Below, one piece after another: positions 26,570 to 35,218 of a DNA stretch of 64,000 nucleotides; the first letter of the stretch is position 1; every line of letters begins with the position of its first letter. Position numbers and translations under genes: made by a program. The notes below the pieces were generated by a model. That model did no database searches. It had not been told where the DNA came from and saw only the letters and a list, made by a program, of their open reading frames with translations. The stretch spans positions 310,001-374,000 of the forward strand of contig NZ_VOLT01000004.1 of the NCBI RefSeq assembly GCF_007954275.1. Reading direction: 5' to 3'. This DNA comes from Colwellia demingiae. GTDB lineage: Bacteria > Pseudomonadota > Gammaproteobacteria > Enterobacterales > Alteromonadaceae.

Positions 26570-26844
26570 ATACCAAGTCCATTAAGTTATTTCCGACTCA
26601 GCGAGAATTAAAAGGCTTAGAGACAAGGCATTGATTGAAGAGAATGGTTATCCCCTTGTCAAAATCAATAACGCTGTATGTCAGCCTTTACTTTTTATTA
26701 GGTACTCGCCCTTGGGAGCTTTTCACAAAAGCAATAACTGCATAAATTTGTTAGATATAGAATGACTATACCTATACAAATTTTATTTGTTATAACTCTT
26801 CTGACATAGCTCTGAGGTGGAAATAAATTTAATGGACTTGGTAT
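26570..26844. repeat. MITE-like repeat element, copy C (275 bp, variant ends)
   Basis: The ends are perfect 16-bp inverted repeats, ATACCAAGTCCATTAA at 26570-26585 and its complement at 26829-26844. The interior shares CAAGGCATTGATTG, AGAGAAT and AATCAATAACGC with copies A and B, so it belongs to the same superfamily but has different termini. It ends six bases before the 3' end of the response-regulator gene. Confidence 0.8.
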
Positions 26845-26849
26845 TAGGT

Positions 26850-27563
26850 TTATTGCCAAATAACTTCTAAAGTAAAAATATAACCAGCACCGTAAACTGT
26901 TTTGATTATTTTTGGGTTTTTATGATCCTGTTCTATTTTTTTTCTTAATCTCGACATTCTAACGTCAATACTTCGGTCGAAAGACGTTGCATCTTCGCTC
27001 AGTAAACGCTCTCGTGATAATATTTGTCTTGGGGCATTTAGTAATACCATCAATATTTCAGTTTCAGCAGCGCTTAGCATAAAGCTATCGCCCTTGTTGT
27101 TAGCTAAAGTGAGTGTTGATTGTTCAAATGTCCAATCGCCAAAGCTAGCGGTATGAAGTGATGTGATAGGTAATTCATTGACTATAATCCGACGAATAAT
27201 ACTTTTTACTCGAGCAACAAGCTCTCGCGGGTCAAAAGGCTTACTAATATAATCATCAGCACCAAGCTCTAAGCCTAATACTTTATCGGGTAAGCTGTTT
27301 CGACCGGATAAAATAATAACGCCAATCTTTTTATCATCATAAAGCCTCTTCACTAATGACAAACCATCCATATCAGGCAAGCCAAGGTCAATAATACAAA
27401 GTGCTGGTAACTGTTTTTTTATTGCCAACAGGGCTTGTTCGCATGTAGTGAATGCTTGTGTACTAAAGTTATAACGCTCAAGCTCTTGGCAAACTAAGTC
27501 ACATATTTCGGCTTCATCATCGATAACGTAAATTAAAGGTTTAGTATTCACAAGTGTTATCAC
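26850..27563 (-). CDS. OmpR-family response regulator
   Basis: 237 residues. The receiver domain (about 10-125) has the acidic pair in YVIDDEAEI, phospho-acceptor Asp in CIIDLGLPDMDG and Lys in YISKPFDPREL. The C-terminal winged helix (about 140-235) shows RSIDVRMSRLRKKIEQ and KTVYGAGYIF. It is transcribed with, and 12 bases after, the hybrid kinase gene, so it is very probably its output partner. The targets are unknown, but the divergently or similarly oriented permease/acyl-CoA synthetase genes upstream are candidates. The last bases abut repeat element copy C. Confidence 0.93.
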   Translation of the reverse strand: MITLVNTKPLIYVIDDEAEICDLVCQELERYNFSTQAFTTCEQALLAIKKQLPALCIIDLGLPDMDGLSLVKRLYDDKKIGVIILSGRNSLPDKVLGLELGADDYISKPFDPRELVARVKSIIRRIIVNELPITSLHTASFGDWTFEQSTLTLANNKGDSFMLSAAETEILMVLLNAPRQILSRERLLSEDATSFDRSIDVRMSRLRKKIEQDHKNPKIIKTVYGAGYIFTLEVIWQ

Positions 27564-27575
27564 CTCGATTCTTTT

Positions 27576-29588
27576 TTATTGTAATGCTTGAAATAACTTA
27601 CTTGCCACAAAAGGTTTTTTTAACAAAATAGGCGTGTCTTCATCGGGCTCTTTCTGCTGTTGAAAATAGCCACTCATGAGTACAATTTTACAGTTAGGGG
27701 AGCGACTTTTTAACAAGGCAGCAAGTTCAAAACCATCCTTATTACCTGGCATACTAATATCTGAAACCATACCATATAAGTCATTAATAGTATCAATAAG
27801 TTGCTCGGCTTCATCACTATCATTTGCCTCGATAACATTTAGGCCAAATGATATTAACTGTTCTCTAATAATTGCTCGAACATCATGATCATCCTCGACT
27901 AGCAAAATCAGCTTATTTGAAAAGCCTATTTCTTTGGTTATTTTTGCATCGTCATGGAGTATTGATTTTGAATCGGTTTTTTCTTTTTCATAAGTAAGTA
28001 AGGGTAATAATAATGATATTTTAGCGCCGCCATTTTGTTGATTAGCAATGCGAATGTAGCCTTGTGATTGTTTGATAAAGCCAAATACCATGCTCAAGCC
28101 AAGTCCCGAACCTTGGTGAGTATCTTTTGTAGTAAAAAAGGGTTCGAATGCTTTGTTTATTGCTTGTTCTGAGAAACCATTACCATCGTCTATGATAGTG
28201 ACATCAAGGTAGTCCCCGAAGGTTACTTCTTCATCAAACTGTAAAAATTCATTCACTATTCTTTTATTGACCATGATAGTGATAACGCCACCGTTTGGCA
28301 TGGCATCTTTTGCATTTAACACCAAATTAATTAAGCAATTCTCTAACTGATTAGCATCGACATAAACCTGTAAATCGTCATATGAATATTCAGTGTTAAT
28401 CTTAATTTTACTGGGTAAAGAGCCTTTCAATAGCTCGATTGTTTCGTCAATTAATACCTTTATATTCACTCTACAAGGTACCAAATATTGTCTTCGTGAA
28501 AAGGCTAATAAACGGTTAGTAATATCACTGCCTTTACGTGAGGCTTTTATTGCCGGTAATAAACGTAATAATAACGGCCTATTATTCTCATTATCTTGCT
28601 GAGCAGCGAGTAGGTTACCTAAAATAATAGTGAGTATATTATTAAAATCGTGGGCTAATCCCCCAGCAAGTTGCCCAACAGCATTGATGTGCTGCACTTG
28701 TGCTAATTGCTGCTGCGCTTGTTGACTCTCGCTCAGTGCTTGTTGTAACTGCGCATTGGTTGTGGCTAACGTTTGTGTGCGTGAGGCAACTTTTAAATCA
28801 AGCATTTCAATATTCTCACGCATTTGCTCTACCATGTCGTCAAAGGCTTTGCCTAAAATACCTAACTCATCGGCACGTGATATACCACTGGTGACGGTTA
28901 AGTCTCCTTGACTCACTTTTCTGGCGATCAAAGCAAGTGTATTAATCGGTTTGGTTACCCAATAGGAAAAAATTAACGCTAAAAAAATAGCACACATAAA
29001 GGTAATAAAACCTATAGTTAAAATGCGTTGGCTAAGCAGTTTTCCGCTGCTTTGTAGCTCTTCTATATAGACAGAAGAGCAAATATACCAACCCAGTTCA
29101 GGTAGGTGTCGTACTAAGGATAATTTACTATAGCTATAGTTATTGGCATCGCTAGGCTTATCCCAAAGGTATTCGAGCTCTTTTCCGGTATCAGCAACAG
29201 CAATAAGCTCTTGTAAAATGGGCTTACCTGTTTTTGGATCTTTAAGCTGTAAAGCGTTGGTGCCGTTAATATTAGGGTTAGGGTGATGCAGCATATTACC
29301 TTGTTCATCAAAAATGAAAATATAACCCGTCTTGGCAATGACACTGTTTTTGATTATTTGACGTAGTCTATGAACGACTTCTTCTTTACGAGGTTTTAGG
29401 TTCAGTTGCATTGTACTGGCTAACTCAAAGACGTTATTCAAGACTAAACGACTGGCATTTTTTTCAATTTTGTATACTTCTTTATTAATTAAAGGCACCG
29501 AATACCAATAAATACCAATAAGTAATACGAGCAAAATAGAGGTGATGGCAGAAAAGAAGGTACGGGACAATTTTTGCTGTAAAAACAT
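27576..29588 (-). CDS. Hybrid sensor histidine kinase with Cache, HAMP and receiver domains
   Basis: 670 residues. TM1 is about 10-30 and TM2 about 190-212. The periplasmic part between them is a single Cache domain (GYIFIFDEQGNMLHHPNPNING and GWYICSSVYIEEL), a type that usually binds small carboxylates or amines. Then come HAMP, a coiled coil (QALSESQQAQQQLAQ), HisKA with LAGGLAHDFNNILTII, and HATPase with NLVLNAKDAMPNGG and GSGLGLSMVFGF. The C-terminal receiver has its Asp in GMVSDISMPGNKDG. The AHDFNN motif is that of the NtrB/hybrid kinase class. Cotranscribed with the response regulator. Confidence 0.93.
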   Translation of the reverse strand: MFLQQKLSRTFFSAITSILLVLLIGIYWYSVPLINKEVYKIEKNASRLVLNNVFELASTMQLNLKPRKEEVVHRLRQIIKNSVIAKTGYIFIFDEQGNMLHHPNPNINGTNALQLKDPKTGKPILQELIAVADTGKELEYLWDKPSDANNYSYSKLSLVRHLPELGWYICSSVYIEELQSSGKLLSQRILTIGFITFMCAIFLALIFSYWVTKPINTLALIARKVSQGDLTVTSGISRADELGILGKAFDDMVEQMRENIEMLDLKVASRTQTLATTNAQLQQALSESQQAQQQLAQVQHINAVGQLAGGLAHDFNNILTIILGNLLAAQQDNENNRPLLLRLLPAIKASRKGSDITNRLLAFSRRQYLVPCRVNIKVLIDETIELLKGSLPSKIKINTEYSYDDLQVYVDANQLENCLINLVLNAKDAMPNGGVITIMVNKRIVNEFLQFDEEVTFGDYLDVTIIDDGNGFSEQAINKAFEPFFTTKDTHQGSGLGLSMVFGFIKQSQGYIRIANQQNGGAKISLLLPLLTYEKEKTDSKSILHDDAKITKEIGFSNKLILLVEDDHDVRAIIREQLISFGLNVIEANDSDEAEQLIDTINDLYGMVSDISMPGNKDGFELAALLKSRSPNCKIVLMSGYFQQQKEPDEDTPILLKKPFVASKLFQALQ

Positions 29589-29624
29589 TAGTCACCTAGT
29601 TCAAGTAAACGATGAAATTATTAT

Positions 29625-29659
29625 AAAAAAAGGGCTGGCGATAAGCCAGCCCAAAAAAA
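29625..29659. terminator. Bidirectional terminator between acyl-CoA synthetase and kinase genes
   Basis: GC-rich 8-bp stem GGGCTGGC/GCCAGCCC with a 5-base loop, flanked by seven A on one side and seven A/T on the other, so on the minus strand the hairpin is followed by a T run. It ends the acyl-CoA synthetase transcript and separates it from the kinase gene. Confidence 0.9.
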
Positions 29660-29781
29660 TAGTAGGAGGTTGGAAGGGACTATACTTAAACAACTTTGAA
29701 ATACAGGGTCATGTAGTTTTCAGCCGTTTAAGTATATAACTACTATTTAAAAAACAGTGTTCATATTTATTACTTGCCTAT

Positions 29782-31407
29782 TTATTCATTTGCCTGTTTA
29801 CGCAAAACAAATTTTTGTATTTTACCCGTTGACGTTTTTGGTAACTCACCAAATATTATGGTTTTTGGTGTTTTGAAATGCGCCATATTATCACGACAAA
29901 AGGTGATCATTTCCTGTTCGGTTATTTCCACATTTGGCATTGGTGTAATAAACGCACAAGGTGTTTCTCCCCATTTATCATCTTTTTTCGCGACCACTGC
30001 CACCTCTTGAACTTTGGGGTGGCGATATAAAATATCTTCCACTTCCACGCTTGAAATGTTTTCACCGCCTGAAATTATGACATCTTTAGAGCGATCTTTT
30101 ATTTCAATATAACCATCACTGTGCCAAACCGCGATGTCACCAGAGTGAAGCCAACCGCCTTCAAAAGCAGCTTGCGTGGTTGAAGGGTTCTTTAGATAGC
30201 CCTTCATCACAAGGTTGCCTCGCATAAAGATTTCACCAACTGATTCACCATCTTTTGGCATAGGCTCTAAGGTTTCAGGATCTGCTACCATCAATTGGTC
30301 AAGCATTGGAGAGCGAACCCCTTGGCGAGATTTTAATTTAGCTTGCTTCTCAGGGCTTTCTTCATTCCATTCGTCATGCCAAGCACAAACGACAGAAGGG
30401 CCATAAGTCTCGGTTAAGCCATAGGTATGAGTCACTTTAAAACCAGAAGCTTCCATACCTTCAATCACTGAGGCTGGAGGTGGAGCACCAGCAGTCATTA
30501 CTTTCACTGGGTGATTAATATCGGCTTTTAATGAAGGTTCTGCGCCGTTAAGCATATTTAATACAATCGGAGCACCACAAAAGTAGCCCACTTTTTCAGA
30601 TCTAATTAAATTGAATATAGGCTCAGCACGCACATGACGTAAACTTACACTCGTGCCAGCGGTTGCTGCAATTGACCAAGGAAAACACCAGCCGTTACAA
30701 TGAAACATAGGTAACGTCCATAAATAGACTGGGTGTTCACCCATACTCCATGACATGACATTACTGACAGCGTTAAGGTAGGCACCACGATAGTGGTAAA
30801 CCACGCCTTTAGGATCGCCCGTTGTACCAGAAGTATAATTTAAAGAGATACCATCCCATTCATTATTCGGTCGTATCGGTTCAAAATCACTATCACCTTC
30901 TTCAAGCAATTGATCATACGTTAACGAGCCGATTAATTGACCTTCGGTAAAGTTAGGATCATCAATATCAATGACTAAAGGTTTATGTGGAATCATGCGC
31001 AATGCTTTTTTTACTATTGGGCTAAATTCTTTATCTGTAATCAATACTTTGGTTTCTGCATGCACGAGTATAAAAGCAATCGCTTCAGCATCAAGACGCG
31101 TATTAATAGAGTTGAGTACTGCACCGCTCATAGGTACACCGAAGTGTACTTCAAAGTGTTCGCTAATATTGGGTGCTATAACTGATACGGTATCGCCTCG
31201 GCCAATGCCTCGTTTTGCCAAAGCGCTCGCAAAACGTGTACAGCGTTGAAAAACTTCTAACCAAGTATGACGAATATCACCATTAACGGTTGCTGTTTTG
31301 TCTGGGTAAACAAAGGCCGCTCGTTCTAAAAACGAAATGGGAGTTAGGGCCATATAGTTAGCTTCATTAGGCTCTAAATATTGCTCAAAAATGTTTATAG
31401 TAGTCAT
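29782..31407 (-). CDS. AMP-forming acyl-CoA synthetase
   Basis: A 541-residue adenylate-forming ligase that couples a carboxylic acid to CoA with ATP. Core motifs are LNYTSGTTGDPKGVVYHYRGA (P-loop, A3), the TYGLTETYGP segment (A5), GWLHSGDIAVWHSDGYIEIKDRSKD (A7/A8) and STGKIQKFVLR (A10 Lys). The N-terminus (LTPISFLERAAFVYPDKTATV) matches the plant AAE/BZO1 and bacterial medium-chain type rather than long-chain FadD. The substrate is perhaps a short- or medium-chain or aromatic acid. It is 17 bases after the permease gene, so the two form an operon; import followed by activation is the obvious reading. Confidence 0.92.
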   Translation of the reverse strand: MTTINIFEQYLEPNEANYMALTPISFLERAAFVYPDKTATVNGDIRHTWLEVFQRCTRFASALAKRGIGRGDTVSVIAPNISEHFEVHFGVPMSGAVLNSINTRLDAEAIAFILVHAETKVLITDKEFSPIVKKALRMIPHKPLVIDIDDPNFTEGQLIGSLTYDQLLEEGDSDFEPIRPNNEWDGISLNYTSGTTGDPKGVVYHYRGAYLNAVSNVMSWSMGEHPVYLWTLPMFHCNGWCFPWSIAATAGTSVSLRHVRAEPIFNLIRSEKVGYFCGAPIVLNMLNGAEPSLKADINHPVKVMTAGAPPPASVIEGMEASGFKVTHTYGLTETYGPSVVCAWHDEWNEESPEKQAKLKSRQGVRSPMLDQLMVADPETLEPMPKDGESVGEIFMRGNLVMKGYLKNPSTTQAAFEGGWLHSGDIAVWHSDGYIEIKDRSKDVIISGGENISSVEVEDILYRHPKVQEVAVVAKKDDKWGETPCAFITPMPNVEITEQEMITFCRDNMAHFKTPKTIIFGELPKTSTGKIQKFVLRKQANE

Positions 31408-31424
31408 TTATATATTCCCTATTA

Positions 31425-32840
31425 CTAAGTATTATTACTGTTAGTTACAGCGACTTCTTCCTGCGTTTCATCAGCAAAAATAATATTATCTTTGCTGTCA
31501 TGCTTACCCATTAATCTAGGGCGCTCAATTAGGAAGTAAAGTATTACACCAATACATACGGCATACATGGTTGATTTAGGATCTGGCATAGCTAATGTAA
31601 CCGCAACAATACCGGCAACGCCGCGTTCAGTTGAATTTTTTAGTTGTTCCATACCAACCATGATACATATGTAGGCTGTAAGAACTAAGGTAAGAGAAAG
31701 TGCGATTGGTAATACCGGCTTAAATAAGGTCACTAAAGGTAATGCGAATAGAGCAAGTAAACCACTCATCCAAAAAGTACCACCACCACTATAAATAGAT
31801 TCCATAGATTTACGACCCATAGCATAACGCTCGGCAACGGTAGCGTGGGCAGCTGTCCATAGTGGTCCTGCTAATCCAGGCCATGGTGCTAAAAATGCGT
31901 GAAAACCATTACGAATAGCGGTAACAAGATGAACACGGTCAACATTTTCTTCAATTTTTTCATCTTTACGAATATGATCAACACGATTAACTAAGGTAAA
32001 ACCAACAAGGATATCGCCAAAAGCAATGACATAAGCTATTAAGGCTGTTGGAATGGCCAGTAAGAATATTTCCCAATCAGGATAGCCAACAGTAAAGGGT
32101 AAATACTGCCACATTAACGAGAAATCTGGGTTAGTAATGCCCCATTTTATGTCAGGTAATGGGTATTCACCGACAGTCCAACCTACGAGCATAGCAATGA
32201 TCATTCCAGGTACCATACCGAAGTTTGCAATTTTGCGGGCAAAAGAGTTTTCGTTGATAACATTTTTAAAAGAAAGAGAAAATAAGATATAGGCTGAAAT
32301 AATAGAGCCAACAATTAATGAAATAGGTGTTGCATCAATACGACCACCAATTTTTAGTTCACCCATCATTGCTGCCATGCCGGCGCCAATAATTATTCCA
32401 CATTTTAGTGAGTTTGGAATGACATCAACTAATTTAGAGCCTAGACGAGTTGCGCCCAAAATAAGAAAAATAATAGCGACTTCAATTTGTAAGGCAAACA
32501 ATGCTCTGATTGCTTCAGGACCTGGTTCAAAGCCTTTCAAGTAAAGTAATACCACAGGAATGGCTGGCGTTATCCAACCGGGCACTAAAGGAACCCCGAG
32601 TAAGGCGGGTAAAATATAACCTACACCAGCAACAAAGGTAAAAGCTAATGCTGCTTCATATGGCATACCTAAGTAACTTTCAAGCAAAGGGATCATGGCT
32701 AAACCAACCACGAACATGAAAAAACCTTGTATCATTTCTGGTAATTCCCAGCGGTAATGAACAAAAGGTAATCTAATTTTAAATGGCCCTGCTGGCCAGT
32801 ATGGTTGTTCTTCCCCATGTGCACGTTTTATAAATTGCAT
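31425..32840 (-). CDS. NCS2-type permease (xanthine/uracil permease superfamily)
   Basis: A 471-residue integral membrane protein with about 12-14 helices. It has the fold features of the nucleobase-ascorbate transporter superfamily, such as GLAMIPLLESYLGM, the loop GVPLVPGWITPAIPVVLLYL and IIGAGMAAMMGELKIGG. It lacks the exact QH motif of classical xanthine/uracil carriers, so the substrate need not be a nucleobase. Its coupling to an acyl-CoA synthetase suggests a carboxylate-containing substrate. There is a 432-base non-coding gap to the divergent ndk gene. AT-rich leader; no regulatory site recognised. Confidence 0.82.
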   Translation of the reverse strand: MQFIKRAHGEEQPYWPAGPFKIRLPFVHYRWELPEMIQGFFMFVVGLAMIPLLESYLGMPYEAALAFTFVAGVGYILPALLGVPLVPGWITPAIPVVLLYLKGFEPGPEAIRALFALQIEVAIIFLILGATRLGSKLVDVIPNSLKCGIIIGAGMAAMMGELKIGGRIDATPISLIVGSIISAYILFSLSFKNVINENSFARKIANFGMVPGMIIAMLVGWTVGEYPLPDIKWGITNPDFSLMWQYLPFTVGYPDWEIFLLAIPTALIAYVIAFGDILVGFTLVNRVDHIRKDEKIEENVDRVHLVTAIRNGFHAFLAPWPGLAGPLWTAAHATVAERYAMGRKSMESIYSGGGTFWMSGLLALFALPLVTLFKPVLPIALSLTLVLTAYICIMVGMEQLKNSTERGVAGIVAVTLAMPDPKSTMYAVCIGVILYFLIERPRLMGKHDSKDNIIFADETQEEVAVTNSNNT

Positions 32841-33158
32841 TGATAATCCTGCAGTTGTTTAATTTTAACTCACAGTGAACTATGAAAGCATTTCAGAACT
32901 TTTTCGACAATGTGACCAAATGTAACAACCAAAAATGACACTTTAGAGCAAGAATGATGAAATATTTATTAGTATTTTTATTAGTAAAAGGCAGGGAGTC
33001 AGAACCAGCTTGAGTTACAGCGAAACTCAGTAAATGGTCAATAAGCGGTACTTTTCATTTTACACTTGAAGAATACTTTGTATTTTTCATTGCTGACTAC
33101 GACTAAAGGACCATGAGAAAATTAGCAAAATGTTATGATAATTATTCAACGGTTAATA
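32841..33158. other. Non-coding region between the permease gene and ndk
   Basis: No ORF, hairpin or repeat is convincing in this part. It must hold the promoter of the minus-strand permease operon, which I could not place. Confidence 0.4.
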
Positions 33159-33188
33159 TTAGCAGTTTACTATTATTTCGTTTATAAT
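33159..33188 (+). promoter_or_regulatory. Sigma-70 promoter of ndk
   Basis: -35 TTAGCA, 18-base spacer, -10 TATAAT (33183-33188), about 85 bases before the ndk start, with a GC-rich stretch just after the -10 (CGCGCC). Confidence 0.6.
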
Positions 33189-33272
33189 CGCGCCAAAATT
33201 TGTAGATGTCAGTTTTTTCATTTGATCTCTACTTAATTACACTAAAATTTAAATTTATTATAAGGGCTTATC

Positions 33273-33704
33273 ATGGCTATCGAACGTACTTTTTCTATCG
33301 TAAAACCAGACGCAGTTGCTAAAAACTTCATTGGTCAAATCTACAACCGTTTTGAAACTGCTGGTTTAAAAATCGTTGCTTCTAAAATGATTCACTTAAG
33401 CCAAGAAAAAGCTGAAGGTTTCTACGCTGAACATAGCGAACGTCCTTTTTTCGGCGCTTTAGTTGAATTCATGACTTCAGGTCCTGTAATGGTTCAAGTT
33501 TTAGAAGGCGAAAACGCTGTTCTTAAAAACCGTGAAATCATGGGTGCTACTAACCCTGCTGAAGCATTAGCTGGAACTATCCGTGCTGATCTTGCTGATT
33601 CAATCGACGAAAATGCTGCTCACGGTTCTGATGCTTTAGAATCTGCTGCTCGTGAAATTGCTTATTTCTTCTCTGATGACGAAATTTGTCCACGCACTCG
33701 TTAA
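33273..33704 (+). CDS. ndk: Nucleoside diphosphate kinase
   Basis: A 143-residue cytoplasmic enzyme that equilibrates NDP and NTP pools. The phosphorylated His117 lies in the diagnostic [12 protein letters not shown] segment; KPDAVAKNF and [10 protein letters not shown] are also family motifs. AAGGGCTTATC precedes the ATG. The gene is followed directly by a long imperfect hairpin whose core also occurs after guaB and guaA, then a strong terminator. In many relatives ndk lies between iscX and rlmN; here maeA, a two-component system and a permease operon lie between iscX and ndk. Confidence 0.98.
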   Translation: MAIERTFSIVKPDAVAKNFIGQIYNRFETAGLKIVASKMIHLSQEKAEGFYAEHSERPFFGALVEFMTSGPVMVQVLEGENAVLKNREIMGATNPAEALAGTIRADLADSIDENAAHGSDALESAAREIAYFFSDDEICPRTR

Positions 33705-33707
33705 TTT

Positions 33708-33815
33708 ATTTTAAATCGAGTTGATTTCATCGCTATCATCGTTGCAAGTGCTCACGTAGTAAACTACGTTCCGCGCTAGCGCCTTGATACCAAAGAAACA
33801 ACTTTGATTTTAAAT
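33708..33815 (+). ncRNA. Structured 3' region of ndk (shared hairpin family)
   Basis: An imperfect palindrome that starts four bases after the ndk stop. Outer arms are ATTTTAAATC and GATTTTAAAT, with GTTG-TTTC pairing GAAA-CAAC further in. The 31-base core at 33747-33777 has outer arm AGTGC/GCGCT and inner arm GTAG/CTAC around TAAA. The same layout with other bases occurs at 49924-49954 and 51849-51879. It probably acts in the mRNA as a stabiliser or processing signal. That role is inference. Confidence 0.55.
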
Positions 33816-33827
33816 TAAATTAATATT

Positions 33828-33871
33828 AAAAGGATTTTACTGAGCAATTAGTAAAATCCTTTTGTTATTTT
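33828..33871 (+). terminator. Rho-independent terminator of ndk
   Basis: Perfect 14-bp arms (AAAAGGATTTTACT at 33828-33841 and its complement at 33850-33863), followed by TTTTGTTATTTT. Confidence 0.92.
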
Positions 33872-34002
33872 AAGCGGATAATAATTCCTCTGAAGATAAT
33901 CCAGTAAAATTGCGATTGTCGCTTAAAAAGCGTACAATATGCGCCTTGTTTTTTAGGCTACTTATCTTAGTAGTTTAATTTTAGTTATTGAGAGTTTGTT
34001 CT

Positions 34003-35163
34003 ATGAGTGATGTAAGCGGAAAAGTAAACCTACTTAATTTTGATCATAAAAGTATGCGTGAATACTTAGAGTCTATTGGTGAAAAGCCTTTTAGAGCCGA
34101 TCAAATCATGAAGTGGATTTATCACTTTGGTTACAGCGATTTTGAGCAAATGACCAACATCAATAAAAAGTTACGTGAAAAATTACAGCGTAATTGTGTG
34201 ATATCTGCACCAGATATTTCTGAAAAACAAGTGTCAGAAGACGGTACTATTAAATACGCTTTGAAACTTGAAGGCGGACAAGAAGTAGAAACCGTTTGGA
34301 TCCCTGAAAATGATCGTGCCACATTATGTGTTTCATCTCAGGTTGGCTGTGCATTAGAATGCACCTTCTGTGCTACGGCTCAGCAAGGCTTCAATCGCAA
34401 TTTATCTATGGCCGAAATTATTGGCCAAGTATGGCGTGTCGCCAATGACATTGGTGCCACCCGCATCGCAGGTACTCGCCCGATTACCAACATTGTTATG
34501 ATGGGCATGGGTGAACCATTATTAAATATGAAAAATTTAATTCCTGCGCTTGATACCATGTTAAACGATTTAGGTTATGGCTTATCTAAACGTCGTGTAA
34601 CTGTGAGTACCTCAGGTGTAGTGCCAGCATTAGATATGCTTAAAGCAAAAATTGATTGTGCTTTAGCTATTTCAATCCATGCACCCAATAACAAGTTGCG
34701 TGATGAGTTAGTACCAATTAATAAAAAATACCCATTAGAAGATTTTATTGCCGCTGCGGGTCGTTATATCGATGGTTCAAAAGCGAATAAACAAGCAACA
34801 ATTGAATACGTTATGCTTGATCACGTTAATGACAGTACTGACCAAGCCCATGAATTAGCGCATGCGCTAAAAGGCTTACCAAGTAAAATTAATTTAATTC
34901 CTTTTAATCCGTATCCAGGCTCACCTTATACACGCTCAAGCAACTCTCGCATCGATCGTTTTGATAAAGTATTACAAAGTTATGGTTTAACGGTTATCAC
35001 TAGGCGCACCCGTGGTGAAGATATTGATGCAGCTTGTGGTCAGTTAGCAGGTGATGTTTTTGATAGAACTAAGCGAAGTGTTATAAATGCAGCTAAGAAC
35101 GCTGAAATAAGTTCATTGAAAGATGAACCTAAAGCTGACACTATCTCTATAAAAATAGTTTGA
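34003..35163 (+). CDS. rlmN: Dual-specificity 23S rRNA/tRNA adenine-C2 methyltransferase RlmN
   Basis: 386 residues. A radical-SAM enzyme that methylates C2 of A2503 in 23S rRNA and A37 in some tRNAs. The cluster motif is CALECTFC (Cys116, Cys120, Cys123). The SAM-binding GMGEPLLNM and [10 protein letters not shown], and the C-terminal catalytic Cys in DAACGQLAG, are present. An in-frame TTG at 33988 would add five residues. I chose ATG 34003 because GAGAG stands 8 bases before it. The C-terminal tail (after RSVINAAKN) is longer and variable. A gap of 55 bases leads to pilW. Confidence 0.97.
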   Translation: MSDVSGKVNLLNFDHKSMREYLESIGEKPFRADQIMKWIYHFGYSDFEQMTNINKKLREKLQRNCVISAPDISEKQVSEDGTIKYALKLEGGQEVETVWIPENDRATLCVSSQVGCALECTFCATAQQGFNRNLSMAEIIGQVWRVANDIGATRIAGTRPITNIVMMGMGEPLLNMKNLIPALDTMLNDLGYGLSKRRVTVSTSGVVPALDMLKAKIDCALAISIHAPNNKLRDELVPINKKYPLEDFIAAAGRYIDGSKANKQATIEYVMLDHVNDSTDQAHELAHALKGLPSKINLIPFNPYPGSPYTRSSNSRIDRFDKVLQSYGLTVITRRTRGEDIDAACGQLAGDVFDRTKRSVINAAKNAEISSLKDEPKADTISIKIV

Positions 35164-35218
35164 CCATTAGTCTACTGATTTTTGGTAAAAAAAATAACAA
35201 TAAGAGGCGGTTACCGCA

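Noticed and set aside
29681..29736. 11-bp inverted repeat TATACTTAAAC/GTTTAAGTATA with a 34-base loop
   Set aside because: Close to a much better terminator and without any further support for function.
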